Below, piece after piece: positions 32,094-39,735 of a stretch of 41,578 bases of DNA. The DNA is from Polyangiaceae bacterium. GTDB lineage: Bacteria; Myxococcota_A; Polyangia; Polyangiales; Polyangiaceae. The notes beneath the pieces are model-generated. The model had not been told where the DNA came from. It searched no databases and saw nothing but the letters and a program-made list of their open reading frames with translations. The stretch covers positions 1 to 41,578 of the forward strand of contig JALHPN010000059.1 in assembly GCA_022842465.1 (NCBI GenBank), read 5' to 3'. Both the position numbers and the translations under genes were made by a program. The first letter of the stretch is position 1. The number at the start of each line of letters is the position of its first letter.

Positions 32094-32106
32094 TATACCT
32101 GAGGAG
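32094..32106 (+). promoter_or_regulatory. TATACCT -10-like box overlapping a ribosome site
   Basis: TATACCT at 32094-32100 lies just before GAGGAG (32101-32106), which is 3 nt from the ATG at 32110. Both transcription from here and read-through from the HAD gene are possible. Confidence 0.35.
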
Positions 32107-32109
32107 ACC

Positions 32110-32988
32110 ATGCGCTCGAGCCACGATCGCCGCCTCACGACGACGCTCCTCCTCGTGATCGTCGCCTTCGTCCTCGTGGCGGGCGTGGCCTTCGTCGTCG
32201 GGACGCGTGCGAAGGCCGTCGCGTTCCCGCGGTGGGGCGGGGGGCTCGACGTCGTACGCTCCGCGGAGCCCCTCGCGGCCCACGGCCGTGACGTCCGACT
32301 CGGGGAGGTGGACGCCGACGGCGTCCGGCTGGTGCTGGGCATCGACGCGTCGGGCACCTACGTCGCCGACAGCAGCTGCACGAGCGGCGCCACGACGCCG
32401 CCCGTGGGATCGGTTTGCTCGGTCCACGTGTCCGCGGCCGACCTCGGGACAGCGGATGTGCGCGTCACGTCCCTCGGCGACGGCGAGTACATCCTCACGC
32501 CGCGCGGCGACGCGCCGGTGCGCGTCCGCGTCGCGTCGACGGGCAAGTACGAGCGGTTCTTCCGGGGATCGAACCTCGCCTCGCCGCGCGCCATCCCGGG
32601 CCTGATCATCGCTCTTGCGGCGCTCGCGCTCCTCTTCGCGCTCTCGCGCGTGCGTCTCGCGGTCGCCTACGTGCGCCGCATGTCGTCGTGGAAGGAGCTC
32701 GTCCTCTCGCGCGAGGGCATGCTCCAGGACGAGGCCGGCGCGACCGTCGGCACGGTCTCGAGCGACGTGAAGCTCCCGCCGGGCCCCGTGCTCGTCGACG
32801 CCGACGCGATGAAGGGCACCTCGATCTACCGCGAGCTCTCGATCGTCACGCGGCGCGCGGTGGCCTCCGGCTCCCACGCGCTCTGGGAGCGCGGGACGGC
32901 CCTCCGCCTGCGCGATGCGCGCGTGCTCTCGATCGTGGCGACCGTCGCCTCGCTCCTCGCGGGCGCCGCGCAGGTCCTCGCCGGGTGA
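32110..32988 (+). CDS. Membrane protein of unknown function, three helices
   Basis: The 292-residue product has an N-terminal membrane helix (TTTLLLVIVAFVLVAGVAFVVG). An extracytoplasmic beta-rich region (about residues 35-155) follows with Cys in DSSCTSG and GSVCSV that may pair. A second helix (AIPGLIIALAALALLFAL) leads to a cytosolic part, and a last hydrophobic segment (VLSIVATVASLLAGAAQVLAG) sits at the very C-terminus. I recognise no family. The cytosolic part includes LVDADAMKGTSIYRELSIV. It ends 2 bp from the convergent hslO gene with no terminator between. Confidence 0.8.
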   Translation: MRSSHDRRLTTTLLLVIVAFVLVAGVAFVVGTRAKAVAFPRWGGGLDVVRSAEPLAAHGRDVRLGEVDADGVRLVLGIDASGTYVADSSCTSGATTPPVGSVCSVHVSAADLGTADVRVTSLGDGEYILTPRGDAPVRVRVASTGKYERFFRGSNLASPRAIPGLIIALAALALLFALSRVRLAVAYVRRMSSWKELVLSREGMLQDEAGATVGTVSSDVKLPPGPVLVDADAMKGTSIYRELSIVTRRAVASGSHALWERGTALRLRDARVLSIVATVASLLAGAAQVLAG

Positions 32989-32990
32989 CG

Positions 32991-33848
32991 TCAGTTCCGC
33001 TCGAGGAGGCTCCGGAGCTGCTCGACCGTGAACTCGTACGTCTGGCGACAGTAGTCGCACTGGATGTCGAGGGTCTTGCCGTCCTGCATGAGCGACTCGA
33101 TGTCGGCGCGCGGCAGCGAGCCGAGGCTGAGCACGAGGCGGTCGGGGCCGCAGTTGCAGCCGAAGTGCACGTTTCGATCGCCGACCTTCGTGTACGGCAT
33201 CCCGTAGAGCGTCTCCTGGAGGAGCTCCTCCGGGCTCGCGCCACCTCGCGCGAGCAGGGGGACGATGTCCTGGAAGTCCTTCAAGCGCTCCGTCATGACC
33301 ATGAGCGGGCCTTCGGAGGCCTCCGGGAGGAGCTGCACCATGTAGCCGCCCGCGGCGACGACCTCGCCCTGCGCCATGTGGCAGCCGACCGCGATCATGG
33401 TCACCGTCTGCTCCGAGTCCTGCATGTACGCCATGAGCGCGGCGGAGACCGTCGCGTCGTTCGGCACCCGGACGACGCCCTGGTGGAGCGCCCCGTTGTG
33501 CAGCGTGCGCGCGACCTGGAGCATGCCGCGCTCGCCGAGGGGCATCGCCTTCACCCCGTCCGGCATCTGGATGAGCCCGCGCGTCGCCCCGTCGGGGTAC
33601 GTGTCGGCGACCATGCGGATGCGCGGGTCGTCCCCCTGCAGGATGGCCTGGAGACGGTTCTCCGGCGCCATGGTCTCGCGCACGAGGACGGCTCCGGTGA
33701 GGAGATCCGCGAACGTGCGGGAGAGCTCGGGCGACGGCGGCTTCTGGGCGGCGAGCGCGCCGCGGACCGTGGCCGTCGTGTCGGCCGCGATCACGCGGAA
33801 GGCGCCGTCGTCCGTGATGGCGCGAAGGACGTTGTCCTGATGGAGCAC
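32991..33848 (-). CDS. hslO: Redox-regulated chaperone Hsp33
   Basis: Hsp33 protects proteins during oxidative stress and is switched on when its zinc is released and Cys pairs oxidise. All four zinc Cys are present, C231 and C233 in FGCNCGPD and C264 and C267 in QCDYC, with 30 residues between the pairs, the canonical spacing. The N-terminal chaperone domain shows family features such as GAVLVRETMAPENRLQAIL and the VPLL-containing linker; 285 residues is a typical length. The GTG start at 33846-33848 lies 7 nt behind a TAGAAT box. The proximity of a globin (29786-30196) is suggestive of redox stress only in a general way. Confidence 0.95.
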   Translation of the reverse strand: MLHQDNVLRAITDDGAFRVIAADTTATVRGALAAQKPPSPELSRTFADLLTGAVLVRETMAPENRLQAILQGDDPRIRMVADTYPDGATRGLIQMPDGVKAMPLGERGMLQVARTLHNGALHQGVVRVPNDATVSAALMAYMQDSEQTVTMIAVGCHMAQGEVVAAGGYMVQLLPEASEGPLMVMTERLKDFQDIVPLLARGGASPEELLQETLYGMPYTKVGDRNVHFGCNCGPDRLVLSLGSLPRADIESLMQDGKTLDIQCDYCRQTYEFTVEQLRSLLERN

Positions 33849-33855
33849 GACGTGG

Positions 33856-33864
33856 ATTCTAGAA
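33856..33864 (-). promoter_or_regulatory. -10 box of hslO within a TTCTAGAA palindrome
   Basis: TAGAAT (minus strand, 33856-33861) is the best -10 match in the window and ends 7 nt before the hslO GTG. It overlaps the palindrome TTCTAGAA (33857-33864), whose other strand reads TAGAAC (33860-33865), a possible -10 for the divergent lipoprotein gene at 33893. Confidence 0.5.
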
Positions 33865-33892
33865 CAAGTCCAGCCCGAAAGCAGGCAGAGCC

Positions 33893-35176
33893 GTGGCGCT
33901 AGGCTCGCGCTCGCGGCGCGCCGCCGTTCTCCTGTCCTCTCTCGTCGTCGTCGCGTGCACGCGCGGCGGCGCGAAGGAGGCCGCGCCCGGGAGGAGCGCC
34001 TCTTTGGAGGTCGTCGTCGCGGACGGCGGAGGCCTCGCAGGGGAGGCGGATGCGGGAGCCTCGGCGACGTACGACGACGACGCCGGCGCGGACGACACGA
34101 CGCCGCTCCCGGCGATCACGCTCACGCCTCCGAAGGGGCCCGCGGTCGTGGTCCGCGCGCTCGGCAGCGCGCTCCTCGAGGTGTCCGTCGAGGCGGGCAG
34201 CGGCTCGAAGACCGTGGAAGTCGAGCGGCACGCACGCTCCGGGGGTGTCGCCCAGAAGGAGATCGTCGAGGCGAAGCGCGCGGCGAAGGCCGCGGCCACG
34301 AGCCTCCATGCTGCGAACCCCGGGGAGGAATACGTGTATCGCGCACGCGTCGGCGGCGGTGCATGGTCCACGGAGGAGACGATCCGTCTCCCCGTCTCCC
34401 GCCGCCCCCCTCCCCCACCGACGGACGTCACGGCGGTCGCCGAGACGCCCTATGCCGTGCGCGTGTCGTGGAAGGCCGAGACGCGGCCCGTCACGGGGTT
34501 CGAAGTGCTCGTCGCCAAGGACGACGGCGCCGAGATCTCCGCGGGGCTCGTCACGCCCACGGAGCGCGGGTTCGTCCTCCATCTCCGCGTGCCGGGACGT
34601 GGCTACACGCATCGCGTGCGCGCGTTCAACGACCGCGGTGCGTCAGCGGCGTCCCCGCCCGCCCGTGTGACGATGCCCCTCCGCGATCCGGGCGCCCCCG
34701 CGAAGGTCACGTTGCCCCCGTGCAAGCCGCTCCCGAAGGAGCGTGACGAGAGCAAGGGCGCGTTCGGGATGCCGCGTGTAGACGTGGGCATCCCTGGAGG
34801 CCCCCCTCTCTACAACGATCCGGGGCCGAGGGACGGGGCCGAGCGCCATTTCTTCGGCAAGGTCGACGGGTGCTTCCGCGAGCTCGGCGTCTTCCAGCTC
34901 CAGGCCGACGTGCGCACGGTGGACGGCGTCGACGACGACGGCTTCCCGCTCCTCCACGCGATCGCGGGCGCCGGCTCGTTCGTCGGTGCGCAGCTCTTCA
35001 CGCTCCGCTACGTCGGCGGCCGCTACAAGAAGGTCGACGAGGCCTCGTTCTGCGGCGAGCACTACCCCGATCTGGTGACGGACCCGCGGGTCCCCCAGGA
35101 CCCGGCGGGATCGGACGTGACGTCCTTCCGCCCGCCGTTCGGGACCTGCCAGATCGACTTCTCCGCGTTTCAGTAG
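33893..35176 (+). CDS. Fn3-like secreted lipoprotein
   Basis: The 427-residue product begins at a GTG, the only start before the signal sequence (MALGSRSRRAAVLLSSLVVVACTR, Cys 22 as lipid anchor). A low-complexity acidic linker (about residues 35-80) leads to a first beta region, then a fibronectin-type-III-like domain (about 175-275: PPTDVTAVAETPYAVRVSWKA to HRVRAFNDRGASA). The C-terminal ~140 residues contain four Cys and no known domain. Fn3 domains usually mediate protein or polysaccharide contacts at the surface. The stop overlaps the 3' end of the convergent peptidase gene by 7 nt. Confidence 0.8.
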   Translation: MALGSRSRRAAVLLSSLVVVACTRGGAKEAAPGRSASLEVVVADGGGLAGEADAGASATYDDDAGADDTTPLPAITLTPPKGPAVVVRALGSALLEVSVEAGSGSKTVEVERHARSGGVAQKEIVEAKRAAKAAATSLHAANPGEEYVYRARVGGGAWSTEETIRLPVSRRPPPPPTDVTAVAETPYAVRVSWKAETRPVTGFEVLVAKDDGAEISAGLVTPTERGFVLHLRVPGRGYTHRVRAFNDRGASAASPPARVTMPLRDPGAPAKVTLPPCKPLPKERDESKGAFGMPRVDVGIPGGPPLYNDPGPRDGAERHFFGKVDGCFRELGVFQLQADVRTVDGVDDDGFPLLHAIAGAGSFVGAQLFTLRYVGGRYKKVDEASFCGEHYPDLVTDPRVPQDPAGSDVTSFRPPFGTCQIDFSAFQ

Positions 35177-36471
35177 CCCGCGGGGAGGACGAGCTGCCGG
35201 AGCGGCGTCGCCTGCATCGTGCAGTTCGTCGTGTCGGTTTCGCCGTCGGGTTTCTGCGCGCACTTCTTGATCGGGCCGTTGAGGTACGCGAGCTCGAGAT
35301 CGTGGAAGCCGGGGATGGCTGCCTCGTTCCAGCGATCGGGGCGGATGCCGCCCCAGGAGTTCTTCACGCGCAAGAACTCGATCTTCGTGCCGTCGGAGAG
35401 CGCGGCGTCCATCTGCTCCGGCGTCGCCTGCTCGCCGGCCTTCAGGAGGCCGATGCCCGGGACCTCCGCCTGGTAGTCGTGCGCGACGGTGAGGTGGCCG
35501 CCTTGCCGGCCCGGACCGCGACGCTCGAGCTCCGCCATCGAGAAGCGCGAGCCCGACGTGAGCGCGTTGAAGTCGACGTCCCACGTGGTGACGACGGGCT
35601 GCCTGTCGTGGAGCGCCCTCTGCACGCGCTTCATGACCGCGGCGCGGCCGGCAGCGTCGGCCGGGTAGCGGACGCCCTGCCAGGCGAACTTGCCCGAGCG
35701 CGTCGCCCACCAGCCCTCACCGTCACGCTTGCCGATGGCGTCCGCGAGGGTGCCCTGGATGAACTGGCCGGTCTGGGGATCCTTGAGGCGCGCGGCGATG
35801 TCGGCGGCGCGGAGGATGTCGTTGCCCGGCTTCCTCGTCTTGTACGAGCGGTCGATCGTCTTCGTGACGGCGGCGCCGAAGACGGTGTTCATGCGGCCGA
35901 CGACGTCGCCCGACAGCTGCCAGGCCTTGTCGAGCTCGGCGCGAACGAGCGTCTTGTTCCGCCGCGCGGCCGCGTCCTTGAGCGCGCCCGACTTCAGCGA
36001 CGCGTTGATCGCGGCGAGGGCCGACGACTGGCGCATCGACATCTCGCTGTTCGCCTCTTCGGGGATGAAGTCCTTCTCGAGGACGACGCCGTACCGGAGC
36101 ACGAGGCTCACGGCGGTCTCGAAGGAGCCGCCGGTGGAGATGTCCTCGCCCGCGTCGCCGTTCGCGATCTGCTCGTACCAATGCCAGTACGTGAGCCACG
36201 ACTCGCTCGCGTTCAGCGTCTCGCCCGTCGCGCCCTTCGCCAGCGCCTCGAACCAGGTCGCGGCCGCGTAGATCCAGCAGTTGCCGATCGACTGGCGCTT
36301 CACGTCGGTGTGATCGACGGACGTGATGTCGTCGACCGCGGCGCCTCCCTCCTCCTCGCCGGTGACGGCGTCGGGCGACTCGTCTGCGGCGCAGGCCGGC
36401 GTGAGCACGCCGGCGGAGGCGATGAGGGCGAGGGAGAGCCAGCGAAGCGGGGTCGAAGAAGCGATCGTCAT
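35170..36471 (-). CDS. Papain-fold (C1-like) cysteine peptidase lipoprotein, copy 1
   Basis: The 433-residue product has a lipoprotein-type signal (LALIASAGVLTPAC, Cys 27) and an acidic linker. The peptidase-like domain opens with KRQSIGNCWIYA: C65 as nucleophile, with Q60 nearby. The likely His is H326 in GGHLTVAHDY and the Asn N371 in VKNSWGG, the C1 order Cys-His-Asn. The ~260 residues between Cys and His are longer than in papain and closer to bleomycin-hydrolase-like enzymes. It is the downstream gene of a tandem pair; the paralogue begins 35 bp upstream. The C-terminus VLPAGY is identical in both copies. Activity is not proven. Confidence 0.85.
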   Translation of the reverse strand: MTIASSTPLRWLSLALIASAGVLTPACAADESPDAVTGEEEGGAAVDDITSVDHTDVKRQSIGNCWIYAAATWFEALAKGATGETLNASESWLTYWHWYEQIANGDAGEDISTGGSFETAVSLVLRYGVVLEKDFIPEEANSEMSMRQSSALAAINASLKSGALKDAAARRNKTLVRAELDKAWQLSGDVVGRMNTVFGAAVTKTIDRSYKTRKPGNDILRAADIAARLKDPQTGQFIQGTLADAIGKRDGEGWWATRSGKFAWQGVRYPADAAGRAAVMKRVQRALHDRQPVVTTWDVDFNALTSGSRFSMAELERRGPGRQGGHLTVAHDYQAEVPGIGLLKAGEQATPEQMDAALSDGTKIEFLRVKNSWGGIRPDRWNEAAIPGFHDLELAYLNGPIKKCAQKPDGETDTTNCTMQATPLRQLVLPAGY

Positions 36472-36505
36472 GGTGCGTGGGATCTCTCGGGGTGGAGGCG
36501 GGGGC

Positions 36506-37810
36506 TCAGTAGCCGGCGGGGAGGACGACGTCCCAGAGGGGCGTCTGCTGCGACGTGCAGTTCGACGTGTCCGTGGTGCCGTCGGGCTTCTCCCCGCACT
36601 TCTTGATGGGACCGTTCAGGTAGGCGAGCTCGAGGTCGTGGTAGCCCGGGATGGCGGCTTCGCTCCAGCGGTCGGGACGGATGCCGCCCCAGGAGTTCTT
36701 CACGCGGACGAACTCGATCTTCGTGCCGTCGGAGAGCGCCGCGTCCATCTGCGCGGGGGTCGCGGGCTTGCCGGCCTCGAGCAGCCCGAGGCCGGGGACC
36801 TCGGCCTGGTAGTCGTGCATGACGGTCATGTGGCCGCCCTGGCTCCCGGGCCCGCGGCGGCTCAGCTCGGCGAGCGAGAACCGGCTCGCGGACGAGAGCG
36901 CGTTGAAGTCGACGGCCCACGACGTGACGACGGGCTGCTCGTCGTGGAGCGCCTTCTGGACACGCTTCCAGAACTCGCGCCGTCCGGCCTCGTCGCCCGG
37001 GTAGTTGACCTCGTTCCAGGCGAGCTTGCCGCTCCGCGGCGCCCACCATCCGCCGCCGCTCCTGCCGAGCGCGTCGTCGATCGTGCCGGTCGTGAACTGA
37101 CGCGTCTCGGGATCCCTCAGGCGCGCCTTCAGCTCGCGCGACGCCATGATCCCGTAGCCAGGGCGGCGCGAGACGTAGCTCCGGTCGATCGTGCGGGTGA
37201 CCGCGACGCCGAACACACGGTTCATCTTCGTGACGACGGCGGGATCGAGGCCCCAGGCCTTGTCGAGCTCCCTCCGGATGGCCGCGCGGTCGCGCATCGC
37301 GACGGCGTCCTTCAAGGGGCCGCCCTTGAGGCCCGCGTTCACGGCGGCGAGCGCCGACGACTGGCGGCCCGACATCTCGCTCTCGGACTCGGTCGCGATG
37401 AAGTCCTTCTCGAGGACGATTCCGTAGCGCACGATCAGGTCGGCCGCGGTGCCGTAGCTGCCGCCCGTCGAGATCTCGTCCGAGGCGCCGCCGTTCGCGA
37501 GCTGCTCGAACCAGTGCCAGTACGTCAGCCACGACTCGCTCGTGTCGATCTCGGTGCCGGTCGCGGCCTGGTTCAGCGCCTCGACCCAGCTCGCCACCGC
37601 GTAGATCCAGCAGTTGCCGATCGACTGCCGCTTCACCTTCGAGTGCTTGACCTGGGTGATGTCCTCGACGGACGCGGCCTCCTCGTCGGAGCTGCCTTGC
37701 GCCGCCGCGTCCCCGTCCTCCGTCGCGCAGCCGATCGCCCCCGCCGCTCCGAGCGCGAGGAGAGAAGCCATCGTGAGCCAGCGCGGAGCCTTGATCGGGT
37801 CGAAGGACAT
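36506..37810 (-). CDS. Papain-fold (C1-like) cysteine peptidase lipoprotein, copy 2
   Basis: This 434-residue protein is clearly a paralogue of the downstream neighbour: the same order of lipoprotein signal (GAAGAIGC, Cys 28), acidic linker, and KRQSIGNCWIYA with C67. It also shares ESWLTYWHWFEQ, GGHMTVMHDY with H327 and VKNSWGGIRPDRW with N372. Signal and linker have diverged the most, whereas the catalytic regions are nearly identical, which argues for retained function in both. It leads the pair with its own promoter-like sequence and GGAG eight bases before the ATG. Substrates are probably extracellular proteins or peptides, given the lifestyle suggested by the genome; this is inference. 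Confidence 0.85.
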   Translation of the reverse strand: MSFDPIKAPRWLTMASLLALGAAGAIGCATEDGDAAAQGSSDEEAASVEDITQVKHSKVKRQSIGNCWIYAVASWVEALNQAATGTEIDTSESWLTYWHWFEQLANGGASDEISTGGSYGTAADLIVRYGIVLEKDFIATESESEMSGRQSSALAAVNAGLKGGPLKDAVAMRDRAAIRRELDKAWGLDPAVVTKMNRVFGVAVTRTIDRSYVSRRPGYGIMASRELKARLRDPETRQFTTGTIDDALGRSGGGWWAPRSGKLAWNEVNYPGDEAGRREFWKRVQKALHDEQPVVTSWAVDFNALSSASRFSLAELSRRGPGSQGGHMTVMHDYQAEVPGLGLLEAGKPATPAQMDAALSDGTKIEFVRVKNSWGGIRPDRWSEAAIPGYHDLELAYLNGPIKKCGEKPDGTTDTSNCTSQQTPLWDVVLPAGY

Positions 37811-37848
37811 GGTCCCCGCTCCGCGTACAAGCCCTGTGCCGACGTCGG

Positions 37849-37859
37849 ATGTTATCCTA
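37849..37859 (-). promoter_or_regulatory. Candidate -10 region of the tandem peptidase operon
   Basis: On the minus strand TAGGATAACAT contains two overlapping -10-like hexamers (TAGGAT and TAACAT) about 40 nt before the ATG at 37810. The leader would include GGAG, so this operon has a conventional ribosome site. Confidence 0.4.
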
Positions 37860-37860
37860 C

Positions 37861-38003
37861 ATCACCCCAACCCCTCGACCTCGTTCACGATCGCTCGACC
37901 CAACCCCGCGAGCCGCCCCCCCCCACCTGGTCCACCCCCGATCCATGTCGAGCCCCCATCGATCCAGGGCACCGAACCCGCAGCCGGAGCCCGCAGCCGC
38001 GCC
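37861..38003. other. C-rich non-coding spacer
   Basis: This part of the 311-bp gap has no supportable gene. It is strongly C-rich on the plus strand, with an uninterrupted run of nine C at 37916-37924, and lies between the peptidase promoter and the nested inverted repeat. Confidence 0.4.
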
Positions 38004-38128
38004 GTTCTGAGGGGCAGTCGCGGCCGAGACCAAGCGCTGCCGAGGCGCCGAGCGAGGCGTACTCTCGTACGCCGCAGCGAGGCAACGAAGGCAGCGCGCC
38101 GGTATCGGCCGCGAATGCCCCTCAGAAC
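38004..38128. repeat. Three-level nested inverted repeat overlapping a gene's 3' end
   Basis: Outer arms 38004-38027 and 38105-38128 are complementary over 24 bp with one mismatch. Inside, 38034-38041 pairs with 38090-38097 (GCGCTGCC/GGCAGCGC). At the centre, 38056-38062 pairs with 38067-38073 (GGCGTAC/GTACGCC) around a TCTC tetraloop. The right outer arm covers the last codons and stop of the minus-strand outer-membrane protein gene (stop at 38122-38124). It could act as a terminator for that gene or as a structured RNA/mobile palindromic element. Confidence 0.8.
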
Positions 38129-39003
38129 CCGATGTCGGCCGCGCCGCGGAGGCCGACCATGAACGTGTAGCCGAGCCCGTTGCCGGACTCGGTGTAGAGC
38201 GGCTTCGAGCGGATGTCGTCCGCGAGCGGGAAGGTCGAGCCGGGGAGCCCCGCCTGCGGTCGGTTCAGGAAGAGCAGGTCGAAGCCGAGGAAGGCGCCGA
38301 CGCGCGCGACCTTGGTGACCCAGTACGCCGCGTTGAGCTCGCCGCCGAGCATGACGCCCCGCACGGCGATGTCGGGATCGAGCACCGTGAGCCGCTGGCC
38401 GGGGAGCGACGACTGGTAGAGCGGGCGCTGCAGCGTCTGATCGAACACGTACCCGACGTGCGCCATGACGCCCGGCGACACCGGGCGGAACGGCAGCGTG
38501 TAACCGGCCTCGAACATGAACGACCAGAAGTCGAACTCGGTCGTGTCGAAGACGCGCCAGCGGAGGCCGAGCTTGATGTGATCGAGGCGGAGTCCGGCGC
38601 CGAGCGACCAGGTCACGCCGTTCGCGCCCGTCTTGTCGAACGCGAGCGTGTTCGTGAAGGCGCCGAGGTCCATGCGGGTGAAGCCGATGTCGGCCGACAG
38701 CGTGATGGCGCGCTTCGCCTCCTCCTCCTCGTCCGGCTTGTGCGCCGTCTCCTCGACCGGCACGTTCCCGCGCTGCGACGCGACGGCCGCCTGGGTCTCG
38801 ACCTTGGGCTGCTCCTTCGCGTCCTTCCGCTTGGCGTCGTCGGACGGCGCGCCCTTCGCGGGCGCACCTGGCGCCGGCTTCGTGGTGCCGCCCTGGCTGG
38901 ACGACTGCGCGGCGGCATTTCCCGCTGTGCCGACGACGAGGGCCGCGAGGACGACGGGGAGGAGCACGCGCGAGCCCGAGGCCGCACGGGAGAGGCGGAT
39001 CAT
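38122..39003 (-). CDS. Outer-membrane beta-barrel protein
   Basis: The 293-residue product has a signal peptide (SGSRVLLPVVLAALVVGTAGNAAAQ), a low-complexity Pro/Lys/Glu-rich linker (about residues 34-95) and a C-terminal barrel of amphipathic strands. Examples are ITLSADIGFTRMDLG, WSLGAGLRLDHIKLGLRWRVF, FMFEAGYTLPFRP and YTFMVGLRGAADIGF. The terminal Phe is the usual signal for the BAM insertion machinery. No specific family is recognised. The last codons lie in a long inverted repeat. The ATG is 7 nt behind a TAACTC box, suggesting a leaderless message. Confidence 0.8.
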   Translation of the reverse strand: MIRLSRAASGSRVLLPVVLAALVVGTAGNAAAQSSSQGGTTKPAPGAPAKGAPSDDAKRKDAKEQPKVETQAAVASQRGNVPVEETAHKPDEEEEAKRAITLSADIGFTRMDLGAFTNTLAFDKTGANGVTWSLGAGLRLDHIKLGLRWRVFDTTEFDFWSFMFEAGYTLPFRPVSPGVMAHVGYVFDQTLQRPLYQSSLPGQRLTVLDPDIAVRGVMLGGELNAAYWVTKVARVGAFLGFDLLFLNRPQAGLPGSTFPLADDIRSKPLYTESGNGLGYTFMVGLRGAADIGF

Positions 39004-39010
39004 GGCGGCG

Positions 39011-39016
39011 GAGTTA
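39011..39016 (-). promoter_or_regulatory. -10-like box of the outer-membrane protein gene
   Basis: TG-TAACTC on the minus strand ends 7 nt before the ATG at 39003; TGGCAA lies 17 bp upstream as a weak -35. The spacer CGCCGCC has no ribosome site. Confidence 0.4.
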
Positions 39017-39059
39017 CACGATCAGCTCTTCGATTGCCACAACGACGTGGCGAAACACC

Positions 39060-39680
39060 TCACCGGGGGCGGACGTAGCGCCGGACGACGAGGACGGCGC
39101 CCAGGATCATCCCCACGAGGAAGACGAGCGCGCCGGCGCCCGCGAGGGTGAAGGCGCGCTTGATCCGGTCGGGGAGCCCGTCGTCGTAGACGACGAGCGA
39201 CGCGCGCGCGATGGACGCCTCACCCCGCCTGTCCGCGCCGAGATCGAGCGCGACGTGGAGCTTCTTCGGATCGGCGTTCGACCACGGGCCGACGAAGCGC
39301 TCGGCGACGAGGGCATTCCCCTGCCCGTACACGCTGGTCGGGGGCTCCTGGGAGAGGACCCCCGCGCCCTGGAGGAGCGCATGGCCGGACGCGTCGGTCA
39401 CGCGCATCGCGAAGGGCATCTCCAGCTCGAGGGCCGAGGCGCCGCGCGCCGCGTCCTCGCCGGAAACCCCGCGACGATCGACCGTCACGCGCGCCGAGAA
39501 CGTGTAGCGCCTGCCTGCCTTCGCCGAGATGTCGGCCGTGCTGCGCTCGTCGAGGACGACCGGCTCCTCGAGCACGACGTTCCGGCCGTTCCACTCGGCG
39601 TAGTACCCGCAGCCGAAGAAGAGGCCGCCTCCGAGCAGCACGGCTCCGAGGAGGAGGAAGGCGATGGCGAGCGTCCGCAT
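39060..39680 (-). CDS. Two-helix membrane protein of unknown function
   Basis: I chose the ATG at 39678-39680 because it directly precedes a hydrophobic segment (MRTLAIAFLLLGAVLLGGGLFFGCGYY); the frame upstream belongs to the strand opposite the ABC-F gene. The 206-residue product has an extracytoplasmic beta-sandwich-like middle (about residues 28-170: VVLEEPVVLDERSTADISAKAG to ASIARASLVVYDD). A C-terminal membrane helix (FTLAGAGALVFLVGMILGAVLVV) follows, with a short basic tail RRYVRPR inside. The Cys in FFGCGYY could also serve as a lipid anchor, but the second helix favours a two-pass membrane protein. No family is recognised. Confidence 0.75.
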   Translation of the reverse strand: MRTLAIAFLLLGAVLLGGGLFFGCGYYAEWNGRNVVLEEPVVLDERSTADISAKAGRRYTFSARVTVDRRGVSGEDAARGASALELEMPFAMRVTDASGHALLQGAGVLSQEPPTSVYGQGNALVAERFVGPWSNADPKKLHVALDLGADRRGEASIARASLVVYDDGLPDRIKRAFTLAGAGALVFLVGMILGAVLVVRRYVRPR

Positions 39681-39689
39681 CGGCGGCGG

Positions 39690-39695
39690 AGCATA
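39690..39695 (-). promoter_or_regulatory. -10-like box of the two-helix membrane protein gene
   Basis: TATGCT on the minus strand ends 9 nt before the ATG at 39680. It shares a 55-bp gap with the divergent ABC-F gene promoter. Confidence 0.4.
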
Positions 39696-39721
39696 GTCTG
39701 GTCGCCGGAGGGCGGGTTCGC

Positions 39722-39727
39722 TAACCT
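39722..39727 (+). promoter_or_regulatory. -10-like box of the ABC-F gene
   Basis: GC-TAACCT ends 8 nt before the ATG at 39736 with no Shine-Dalgarno sequence between. Confidence 0.45.
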
Positions 39728-39735
39728 CCGCGCGC

